Assembly: GCA_014845975.1 (NCBI GenBank)
Contig: RKAN01000099.1
Span: 1-5,990, forward strand
Reading direction: 5' to 3'
Source of the DNA: a bacterium
GTDB taxonomy: Bacteria > Bacillota_I > Bacilli_A > RF39 > UBA660
DNA: 5,990 nt
In this document: in pieces, positions 1 to 4,597 of the stretch
How positions within the stretch are numbered: the stretch's first letter is position 1
Layout: each line of letters starts with the position of its first letter
The notes under the pieces: generated by a model
Database searches by the model: none
The model's input: only the letters and a program-made list of their open reading frames with translations
Told to the model about the DNA's origin: nothing
Translations under genes and position numbers: made by a program

Positions 1-72
1 TATTACAACAAATATAAATGGTAATAATATCATTAGTAACATTTTCGAAAATAATGCTTGATTAAATATCAT
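1..72 (-). CDS. Start of an unidentified, probably membrane or secreted protein (partial, runs off left edge)
   Basis: An open frame starts with ATG at 72-70 and stays open to base 1, giving 24 codons. The first residues read MIFNQALFSKMLLMILLPFI, and the next four are also hydrophobic (FVVI). After about ten residues this becomes a continuous hydrophobic stretch, as in an N-terminal membrane helix or signal anchor. A Shine-Dalgarno site AGGTGA (82-77) lies 4 nt before the ATG, and a convincing promoter lies just upstream (89-117). The gene begins right after the terminator of the mbl unit, so it is a separate transcription unit in the same direction. In B. subtilis flhO follows mbl, but this N-terminus is hydrophobic and does not look like a flagellar rod or hook protein. 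The family cannot be told from 24 residues. The start is well supported by promoter and ribosome site; the product is unknown. Confidence 0.6.
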   Translation of the reverse strand, partial: MIFNQALFSKMLLMILLPFIFVVI

Positions 73-88
73 AAAATCACCTAGAGCC

Positions 89-117
89 ATTATATCATTA
101 TTTTTTTTTACTGTCTA
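89..117 (-). promoter_or_regulatory. Sigma-A-type promoter for the left-edge gene
   Basis: On the minus strand TAGACA (117-112) matches the -35 consensus TTGACA at five of six positions. It is separated by 17 nt from a perfect TATAAT (94-89), which is preceded by an extended -10 TG (97-96). The spacer contains a run of nine A on this strand. The predicted transcription start is near base 82, at the first base of the Shine-Dalgarno site AGGTGA, so the leader would be only about 10 nt. The promoter sits directly behind the terminator of the upstream unit. Confidence 0.7.
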
Positions 118-119
118 TG

Positions 120-142
120 AAAAAAACTATCCTTAAAGATAG
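120..142 (-). terminator. Intrinsic terminator of the mbl / membrane-protein unit
   Basis: On the minus strand CTATCT (142-137) pairs with GGATAG (132-127) around the loop TTAA, six pairs including one G-T. Two further weaker pairs are possible at the base. The stem is followed at once by seven T (126-120). The hairpin directly abuts the TAG stop codon (145-143) of the upstream gene. Position, stem and T-run together make a typical Rho-independent terminator. Confidence 0.85.
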
Positions 143-640
143 CTATTTTATTGTTTTTCCTCGTTCTATAATTTCGTTAGGGGACATCCCTGTCAAATTT
201 TTTATTTCATCACTTGTATTTTGATATTGATTTTCCAATTTTTCATTATCTATATCCACTATATGGTCCATAGTTGACTTCATAACATTCATCATTTTTC
301 CACCCATAGGAGATTTAGATAATGCTATTGCAACACTTACTCCTCCTAAAGCTAAGACAATTGCTCTTTTATATATTGTTACCTTTCTTTGTTGTTTTTC
401 CATTTTTAAATTATGAGCAACAATACTATTTTTTATTTTTGCATATACAATGTCAGAATCAATAGAATCTAATACTTCTTTATCTAATTGTTTTTGTTCT
501 TCTTCTTTTCTTGCAAGTAAATCTTCACGATACATTTCTCCCATATGTTCTTTAATTCTTTGATTTAATGTTGGATCAAGATCTTTTTCATATTTTTCAT
601 GAACTCTACTCATTCTATTAATATCTATATTATTATTCAT
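143..640 (-). CDS. Unrecognised single-pass membrane protein downstream of mbl
   Basis: I do not recognise this 165-residue protein. The frame is open back to a GTG at 652, but the ATG at 640-638 is preferred because GGTGA (650-646) lies 5 nt before it, and the GTG itself overlaps that ribosome site. Counted from this ATG, residues about 15-85 are hydrophilic, highly charged and probably helical (Lys/Glu/Gln-rich). A positive patch EKQQRKVTIYKR (81-92) is followed by one hydrophobic segment, about 93-108 (AIVLALGGVSVAIALS). Some 55 polar residues follow. The positive-inside rule suggests N-terminus in, C-terminus out, but the flanks are not decisive. There are no cysteines and no catalytic motif I can name. 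It lies 66 bp after mbl on the same strand and before a good terminator, so co-transcription is likely, with a possible extra promoter in the gap. A role in cell wall or sporulation is only guilt by association. Confidence 0.8.
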   Translation of the reverse strand: MNNNIDINRMSRVHEKYEKDLDPTLNQRIKEHMGEMYREDLLARKEEEQKQLDKEVLDSIDSDIVYAKIKNSIVAHNLKMEKQQRKVTIYKRAIVLALGGVSVAIALSKSPMGGKMMNVMKSTMDHIVDIDNEKLENQYQNTSDEIKNLTGMSPNEIIERGKTIK

Positions 641-659
641 ATTTATCACCACTAACTCA

Positions 660-689
660 AGTTTATCATTAAATTACTTAACAAGTCAA
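660..689 (-). promoter_or_regulatory. Possible weak sigma-A promoter for the membrane protein gene
   Basis: On the minus strand TTGACT (689-684) is followed after 18 nt by TAAACT (665-660), which has an extended -10 TG in front. The -35 matches five of six consensus bases, the -10 only four of six. The start would fall near 653, almost on the ribosome site, and the -35 box lies in the loop of the inverted repeat at 673-702. In DNA this rich in A and T such a match can arise by chance. Confidence 0.25.
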
Positions 690-702
690 ATAATTAAGTA
701 AT
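673..702. repeat. Perfect 9-bp inverted repeat between mbl and the next gene
   Basis: ATTACTTAA (673-681) and TTAAGTAAT (694-702) are exact reverse complements separated by 12 nt. In the minus-strand transcript the stem forms 4 nt after the mbl stop codon but lacks a following U-run, so it is not a clear terminator in that direction. Read on the plus strand it is followed by CTTTTT (703-708), so it could stop antisense transcription entering mbl. It may also stabilise the 3' end of a processed mbl message. Function is inferred only. Confidence 0.5.
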
Positions 703-706
703 CTTT

Positions 707-1702
707 TTACAAATTGTCGATTAAATGAATATTTTCTAACATAGCTCCTGCTCCAACTGCTACACAAGTAAGTGGACTTTCTGCAATTTGAACTGGAACT
801 TTTAATTCATGAGAAAGTAGTTTGTCTAAACCTTTAATTAATGCTCCACCTCCTGTTAAGGTAATTCCTCTATCCACAATATCCGCTGCTAACTCTGGTG
901 GTGTTTGTTCTAATACAGCTTTTGCAGTATGAACAATAATCATAGAACTTTCTTTTAAAGCTTCTTCTACTTCGTTAGATGTTATTGTTATGGTATTAGG
1001 AAGCCCTGAAATTAAATCTCTTCCCCTAACACTCATTTTTTCTGGATTTTTCTTTTCAAAAAAAACATTTCCTATTTTTAATTTAATATCTTCTGCAGTT
1101 CTATCTCCTATCAATAGTTTATACTTATTTTTAATATATTTCATAATATCACTATCAAAAGTATTTCCAGCTACTTTAATAGATGAACTAGTAACGATTC
1201 CTCCTAATGATAATATGGCAATATCCGTTGTACCTCCACCAATATCAATAATCATATTTCCACATGGTGCCGAGATATCTAATCCTGCACCTACTGCAGC
1301 CACTTTTGGTTCTTCTTCTATGAATACTTTTTTTGCCCCAGTTCTTTCTGCTGCTTCTTTGATTGCATTTTTTTCTACTTGTGTAATATTGGAAGGACAA
1401 CAAATTAAAATTCTAGGCTTGGATAAAAAGCTTTTTGCCCCTGCTTTTTTAATGAAATGATCTAACATCACTTCTGTTGTTTCAAAATCGGCAATTACGC
1501 CATCTTTCATTGGTCTTATTGCAGTTACTTTTCCTGGTGTTCTACCTAACATATCTCTTGCTTCTGTTCCCACGGCTAAAGCTTTTTTTGTATTTGAATC
1601 AATTGCTACTACACTAGGTTCATTTAACACTACGCCTTGTCCTTTTATATAAATTAAAACGTTTGCTGTTCCTAAATCGATTCCAATATCATGTGCAAAC
1701 AT
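707..1702 (-). CDS. mbl: Mbl, MreB-family actin-like cell-shape protein
   Basis: This 331-residue protein is a full-length bacterial actin of the MreB family, which forms membrane-bound filaments that guide the elongation peptidoglycan machinery. The opening MFAHDIGIDLGTAN (1-14) carries the phosphate-1 motif. DIGGGTTDIA (153-162) is phosphate 2, and TGGGALIKGL (283-292) is the adenosine motif. EEEPKVAAVGAG lies at 129-140. The first residues and the loop SFLSKP (91-96) match the membrane-contacting parts of MreB. Recalled comparison favours Mbl over MreB or MreBH: the start resembles B. subtilis Mbl (MFARDIGIDLGTANVLI), TAEDIK and GRDLISGLP are shared, and the gene follows spoIIID as Mbl does in Bacillus. 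The Shine-Dalgarno site GGGGTGA overlaps the spoIIID stop codon, and only 4 nt separate the genes, so translation is probably coupled. No intact-protein anomalies are seen. Confidence 0.96.
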   Translation of the reverse strand: MFAHDIGIDLGTANVLIYIKGQGVVLNEPSVVAIDSNTKKALAVGTEARDMLGRTPGKVTAIRPMKDGVIADFETTEVMLDHFIKKAGAKSFLSKPRILICCPSNITQVEKNAIKEAAERTGAKKVFIEEEPKVAAVGAGLDISAPCGNMIIDIGGGTTDIAILSLGGIVTSSSIKVAGNTFDSDIMKYIKNKYKLLIGDRTAEDIKLKIGNVFFEKKNPEKMSVRGRDLISGLPNTITITSNEVEEALKESSMIIVHTAKAVLEQTPPELAADIVDRGITLTGGGALIKGLDKLLSHELKVPVQIAESPLTCVAVGAGAMLENIHLIDNL

Positions 1703-1706
1703 TATT

Positions 1707-1952
1707 TCACCCCGTTTTCAAATATTTATTTTTCGTTGATTCACCACCTCTAATATGGCGAATCATAATATGATATTCCATGATTTTTTTAACCTCAATA
1801 TATTTTTCATAATCAATATGTTTTAATCTTTCTTTTAAATCTTTATGAACTGTACTTTTTGAAATACAAAAAATATTAGCTAATTGTCTGATTGTATCTT
1901 TTGTTTTTAAAATATAGTCCGCCTCTTTTAAAACTCGCTCATTAATATTCAT
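1707..1952 (-). CDS. spoIIID: SpoIIID, sporulation transcription regulator
   Basis: SpoIIID is the small DNA-binding protein that adjusts sigma-E-dependent transcription in the mother cell, both activating and repressing genes. This copy has 81 residues, slightly shorter than the roughly 93 of B. subtilis; the missing part is the variable C-terminal tail. The helix-turn-helix covers about 20-42, with the family signature SKSTVHKDLKERL (31-43). The C-terminal basic helix RHIRGGESTKNKY (65-77), which also contacts DNA in the family, is intact. The start ATG (1952-1950) follows AGGAGTG at good spacing. It sits 63 bp after spoIIQ and 4 bp before mbl, the Bacillus order. A -10-like element lies upstream (1970-1977), and a weak hairpin after spoIIQ may give it separate transcription. 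Assignment rests on the motifs plus conserved context and is very secure. Confidence 0.96.
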   Translation of the reverse strand: MNINERVLKEADYILKTKDTIRQLANIFCISKSTVHKDLKERLKHIDYEKYIEVKKIMEYHIMIRHIRGGESTKNKYLKTG

Positions 1953-1969
1953 AAATTCACTCCTATTTA

Positions 1970-1997
1970 ATTATATAAATAGAATATTTTCTTATGA
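1970..1997 (-). promoter_or_regulatory. Tentative sigma-E-like promoter for spoIIID
   Basis: On the minus strand TCATAAG (1997-1991) resembles the sigma-E -35 and TATATAAT (1977-1970) resembles its -10 CATACAAT, with 13 nt between them, about one short of the usual spacing. The expected start, near 1963, would fall inside the Shine-Dalgarno site AGGAG (1964-1960), which weakens the case. Sigma-E control of spoIIID is known in B. subtilis; its presence here is inference. Confidence 0.25.
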
Positions 1998-1999
1998 AT

Positions 2000-2017
2000 A
2001 AAAAGAGGTTACCCCCT
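2000..2017 (-). terminator. Weak hairpin with GNRA-type loop at the end of spoIIQ
   Basis: On the minus strand AGGGG (2017-2013) can pair with CCTCT (2008-2004) around the loop GTAA, five pairs with one G-T, followed by four T and then ATTC. The upstream arm begins within the spoIIQ stop codon TAG (2018-2016). It would be a short terminator or attenuator separating forespore-expressed spoIIQ from mother-cell spoIIID. The stem is short, so this is only a moderate candidate. Confidence 0.4.
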
Positions 2018-2642
2018 ATAATTCATTTAAATTTTTATCATAATAGTTTTCTGGATCAACAGTTTGTCCATTTATTATTAATTCAAAATATAGATGATTT
2101 CCAAAATCTTTGCTTAAGTTATTTGTCCCAGCTTTGGCAATGATGTCTCCTTGAGAAACTTGATCACCAACTTTTACTGCAACATCTTTTAAGCTTTGAT
2201 AAATACTAACTATATTATTTTCATGTTCTATTTTTACAGTAGTACCTAATGTTTCATCATCTTCTACAGAAATTACTTTTCCATCTAAGACAGCTGTTAT
2301 ATCAAATTCTTCCTTTCCTCCGTAGGAAACTCCACTACTTTGTAGGTACGTATTTTGATATACAATGATTGATTTTTCTTGTGTTGTTTCGTCTGCTTGA
2401 TAATCATAATAATCTTTTAGGATTGTTACTTCTCCATCCTTATATGGTCTTGCGATTTTCTTTTCGCTCGCAACTACTGGAACTACTTCATCAAAGATTG
2501 TATCATTTACATAATTTGTATCTTCTTCTAGTTGATTCGATGTAAATAATCCTTCTATTAAATAAGCAACTCCTACTAATAGGACAAAACCTACACTATA
2601 AATCAAATATACAGCTGATTTTCTAAGCTTTCTATTTTCCAT
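2016..2642 (-). CDS. spoIIQ: SpoIIQ, forespore engulfment protein with degenerate LytM domain
   Basis: SpoIIQ is anchored in the forespore membrane and binds SpoIIIAH of the mother cell across the intermembrane space, holding the membranes together and forming part of a feeding channel. The 208-residue protein has a short cytoplasmic start with several Lys/Arg, one membrane helix (about 11-33), an acidic linker, and a LytM/M23 domain (about 95-200). The domain has lost the peptidase metal site. Aligned with the M23 motif HxGxD this protein has S102-S-G-V-S106, the central YGHL is YQSL (148-151), and HxH is HLY (183-185). It should therefore be catalytically dead; B. subtilis SpoIIQ is likewise inactive, whereas some clostridial SpoIIQ proteins keep the His. 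It lacks the long Ser/Glu-rich tail of the Bacillus protein. The ATG follows GAGGTGAG. Location between spoIID and spoIIID confirms the call over a general M23 peptidase. Confidence 0.93.
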   Translation of the reverse strand: MENRKLRKSAVYLIYSVGFVLLVGVAYLIEGLFTSNQLEEDTNYVNDTIFDEVVPVVASEKKIARPYKDGEVTILKDYYDYQADETTQEKSIIVYQNTYLQSSGVSYGGKEEFDITAVLDGKVISVEDDETLGTTVKIEHENNIVSIYQSLKDVAVKVGDQVSQGDIIAKAGTNNLSKDFGNHLYFELIINGQTVDPENYYDKNLNEL

Positions 2643-2660
2643 TTTCTCACCTCTATTAAG

Positions 2661-2688
2661 AGTGTTGCCTAAATTTTTAAAATTATAC
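2661..2688 (-). promoter_or_regulatory. Candidate forespore (sigma-F/G-like) promoter for spoIIQ
   Basis: On the minus strand GTATA (2688-2684), overlapping the spoIID stop codon, resembles the sigma-F -35. GGCAACACT (2669-2661) shares the characteristic GG and most adenines of the sigma-F -10. Spacing is 14 nt, one short of the recalled 15-16, and the -10 has mismatches. spoIIQ needs forespore expression while spoIID is a mother-cell gene, so a promoter is expected in this 40-bp gap. The predicted start falls at the ribosome site. Confidence 0.35.
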
Positions 2689-3600
2689 TTTCATTTTAGA
2701 AATTTCCACTCCTTGATAGTAATATTTTACAATTTCATCGTAGTGATATCCTTTTAAAGCCATTGCTTGTGCTCCATACTGACTCATTCCAACTCCATGT
2801 CCATATCCTTTTGTTTGAATTGTCACGTAATTACCAGATTTACTAATTTCAAAATAAGTTGATCTTAACTGAAATTTTTTATAGATATCATTACCTGTAA
2901 ATTCTTGATTATTTATTTTTATTTTTTTAATTCTTCCAGTACTTGTTGTTTCTATTATTTCTATTTTTAAATTTTCATTATAATTTAAGTTTAATCGTTC
3001 ATAAAAATCTTTTAACGAAAATTTTGAAATTTCATTAAAAACAGGAGATATTTCACTATCCCACGAAGAATCTACACTTCTTAAGTAAGGTAAAGCTTGT
3101 TGAAATACTTCTTCTGAATTTTCTGTTTTTCCAGTACTTGTTGAAAAGAAAAAAGCTTCTATTACTTTTCCATCGTATGTTAAATATTCACCACTAGTTT
3201 CTTTTACGGCAGTTTTAATTTTATTTAAATTTTTCTCGTAATTGTTAGACCATTTTTCTCTCATTTTAGCATCATCTAAATATACTTGGTTCATCACTGT
3301 ATCCACAACATCATATTCTTGATCATTATTTTGCTCTATTTTTTTTAAAACATAACTCCTAGCAGCTAAAGCTTGTGCTTTTAAGGCTTCCAATTCAAAG
3401 TTGGCTGGCATTTCTCCGGCTAATACACCAACAATGTAATCTTCAAATGGAACAACATCAATTGTTCCATTTTCTCTTTTTATTCTTACATTTGTATTAT
3501 TTACAAATTGAAATTTTACAGAATCCTCTTTTATAAATATTGAAACAATGAAAAAGGGAATTAAAATTACTAAACATGTCATTAAAATTATTTTTTTCAT
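2683..3600 (-). CDS. spoIID: SpoIID, peptidoglycan lytic transglycosylase of engulfment
   Basis: SpoIID cuts glycan strands of septal peptidoglycan and works with SpoIIM and SpoIIP in the mother-cell membrane to drive engulfment. The 305-residue protein starts with a signal anchor (Lys2-3, hydrophobic 4-23) and then the SpoIID/LytB domain. The signature AGEMPANFELEALKAQALAA (61-80) contains E63, which aligns with the catalytic Glu of B. subtilis (E88 as I recall). FFSTSTGKTENSEEVF (151-166) corresponds to the family's FHST-GG-T block; the Cys/His of zinc-binding clostridial forms are absent. GYGHGVGMSQYGAQAMA (265-281) is the conserved C-terminal signature. The ATG follows AAGAAGGA (3613-3606). 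The 103-bp divergent gap to gmk must hold its promoter, but I could not find a good sigma-E match there. spoIIQ follows after 40 bp. LytB-like amidase enhancers share the domain, but context makes SpoIID clear. Confidence 0.96.
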   Translation of the reverse strand: MKKIILMTCLVILIPFFIVSIFIKEDSVKFQFVNNTNVRIKRENGTIDVVPFEDYIVGVLAGEMPANFELEALKAQALAARSYVLKKIEQNNDQEYDVVDTVMNQVYLDDAKMREKWSNNYEKNLNKIKTAVKETSGEYLTYDGKVIEAFFFSTSTGKTENSEEVFQQALPYLRSVDSSWDSEISPVFNEISKFSLKDFYERLNLNYNENLKIEIIETTSTGRIKKIKINNQEFTGNDIYKKFQLRSTYFEISKSGNYVTIQTKGYGHGVGMSQYGAQAMALKGYHYDEIVKYYYQGVEISKMKV

Positions 3601-3646
3601 ATTTTTCCTTCTTTTTAACCATTATAAAAAGGAAAAAGAAATTTTT

Positions 3647-3675
3647 TTGTCAAAGCATGGAATTTATGTTATAAT
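3647..3675 (+). promoter_or_regulatory. Sigma-A promoter of gmk
   Basis: TTGTCA (3647-3652) and a perfect TATAAT (3670-3675) are separated by exactly 17 nt, and an extended -10 TG lies at 3667-3668. Transcription should start near 3682, giving a leader of about 22 nt that holds the ribosome site AAAGGAGG (3688-3695). This is the best complete promoter in the window and agrees with a housekeeping gene. Confidence 0.88.
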
Positions 3676-3703
3676 TTTTTAAATTTTAAAGGAGGAACTA
3701 TCT

Positions 3704-4381
3704 ATGATTAAAACGAAAAAAAGAGGATCATTAATTATTATTTCTGGAACAACTTGTGCAGGAAAAGGAACAGTTATTAAAAAACTATTAGAAAGAAATA
3801 AAAATATGGTGTTATCACTATCTTATACTTCTAGACCAATTAGAAAAGGCGAAGTGGATGGAATTGATTATAAATTTATTTCTCATGAAGAATTTGAAAG
3901 AAAAATAGAAAATGGGGATTTTTTAGAATATGCAAAAGTAAGATATGGAGAATATTTTGGTACTCCAAAAGAAAACATTGACAATCTACTAGAATCTGGG
4001 AAAGATGTTATTTTGGAAATTGATGTACAAGGTGCTAAACAAATCAAAGAAAAATTACCGGAAACAATTTTGATTTTTATTATGGCTCCTTCTATGGAGG
4101 AAGTAAAAAGAAGAATTAAGGCACGAGGTGCTGAAACTGCAGAACAAATTGTAGATCGTTTTCAAACAGCTTACAAAGAAATTAATGAAGTTAATAAATA
4201 TAACTATGTAGTTGTAAATGATCATTTAGAAGAAGCAATTCAAAAAGTAGAAGCGATTTTGATTAGTGAAAAATGTAGAGTAGATCGTATTGAGGAAATC
4301 TATGTTGAAAATCAAGAAGAAATCATCCATGAATTCTTAATTGGAAAAGAATTTAAAAATGAAATTAAAAAAATACAATAA
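3704..4381 (+). CDS. gmk: Guanylate kinase
   Basis: Gmk phosphorylates GMP (or dGMP) to GDP with ATP in the cytoplasm, an essential step of purine nucleotide supply. In this 225-residue protein the P-loop is GTTCAGKGT (15-23), a GxxxxGK[ST]-type loop that differs from the common GPSGVGKGT. The GMP-binding block SYTSRPIRKGEVDGIDY (40-56) contains the usual Ser, Arg and Arg residues. GEYFGTP (82-88) and EIDVQG (105-110) are present, and RRIKARGAETAEQIVDRF (136-153) is the lid and Arg region. The core ends around CRVDR (191-195), where most Gmk proteins stop at about 205 residues. A charged extension of about 30 residues follows. The ATG has an ideal AAAGGAGG eight bases upstream and its own sigma-A promoter. 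gmk commonly neighbours rpoZ in Bacillota; here it stands alone, opposite to all its neighbours. Its stop is 18 bp from that of the convergent gene. Confidence 0.97.
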   Translation: MIKTKKRGSLIIISGTTCAGKGTVIKKLLERNKNMVLSLSYTSRPIRKGEVDGIDYKFISHEEFERKIENGDFLEYAKVRYGEYFGTPKENIDNLLESGKDVILEIDVQGAKQIKEKLPETILIFIMAPSMEEVKRRIKARGAETAEQIVDRFQTAYKEINEVNKYNYVVVNDHLEEAIQKVEAILISEKCRVDRIEEIYVENQEEIIHEFLIGKEFKNEIKKIQ

Positions 4382-4401
4382 AACCTCACTTTTGTGAGGT
4401 T
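4382..4401. terminator. Shared hairpin terminator between convergent gmk and the DUF1146 gene
   Basis: AACCTCAC (4382-4389) and GTGAGGTT (4394-4401) form a perfect 8-bp stem with a 4-nt loop (4390-4393), starting right after the gmk stop codon and reaching into the opposite gene's stop (4400-4402). On the minus strand the stem is followed by TTATTGTA and then seven T (4373-4367), so termination of the femABX-rpiB-DUF1146 unit is well supported. On the plus strand it is followed by AAATAAATTTT, a poor T-run, so action on gmk is less sure. Confidence 0.85.
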
Positions 4402-4597
4402 AAATAAATTTTGAATAAAGAAAAAAATCATAAAAGAAATTAACCGTTAAATAAGTCAAAGATAAAGATATCATAAGATATAAAATTCTAGACTGGTAAT
4501 AACGGTTTTTTTTGAATTTTCCTTCTATATTAAGAGCATCTAAAGCCCATATGGAAATAGGTGTTATTAAAATATATAAAATTGTTTTAATAGTCAT
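4400..4597 (-). CDS. DUF1146 (YwzB-like) small membrane protein
   Basis: This small protein of 65 residues fits DUF1146, a family of short integral membrane proteins of unknown function that includes B. subtilis YwzB. Counting from the chosen start, there are two hydrophobic segments (about 4-20 and 36-54) around a basic linker KFKKNRYYQSR (27-37). Shared family features as recalled are WAL near the end of the first helix, a Q-x-R-x-L start of the second, and the closing block NFFYDFFLYS (53-62), which resembles NFFLDYLQYS. The ATG at 4597-4595 is preferred to the one at 4609 because GAGG (4607-4604) lies 6 nt before it; the upstream ATG overlaps that site. The gene overlaps the end of rpiB by 11 bases, so translation is probably coupled. 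In B. subtilis ywzB lies between the atp operon and murAA-spoIID, so the position is consistent. Confidence 0.8.
   Translation of the reverse strand: MTIKTILYILITPISIWALDALNIEGKFKKNRYYQSRILYLMISLSLTYLTVNFFYDFFLYSKFI

Noticed and set aside
102..110. Run of nine T on the plus strand as a second terminator
   Set aside because: No stem precedes it on the plus strand and no plus-strand gene ends there. It lies in the spacer of the minus-strand promoter.
641..652. GTG start at 652 for the unknown membrane protein
   Set aside because: It overlaps the GGTGA ribosome site of the ATG at 640 and has no better site of its own. The ATG start was taken instead.
990..1460. 156-codon open frame on the plus strand
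   Set aside because: It lies wholly inside mbl on the opposite strand, has no plausible ribosome site, and its hydrophobic, Pro/Ser-rich translation is what the antisense of an AT-rich gene gives. Mbl is certain, so this is a shadow.
2016..2642. Active M23 peptidoglycan endopeptidase
   Set aside because: The metal-binding and catalytic positions are replaced (S102, S106, Q149, Y185), and the position between spoIID and spoIIID identifies SpoIIQ.
3621..3653. TTGACA and TATAAT facing spoIID as a sigma-A promoter
   Set aside because: The spacer is 21 nt, well above the usual 16-18, and spoIID is expected to use sigma E. No good sigma-E pair was found in the gap either.
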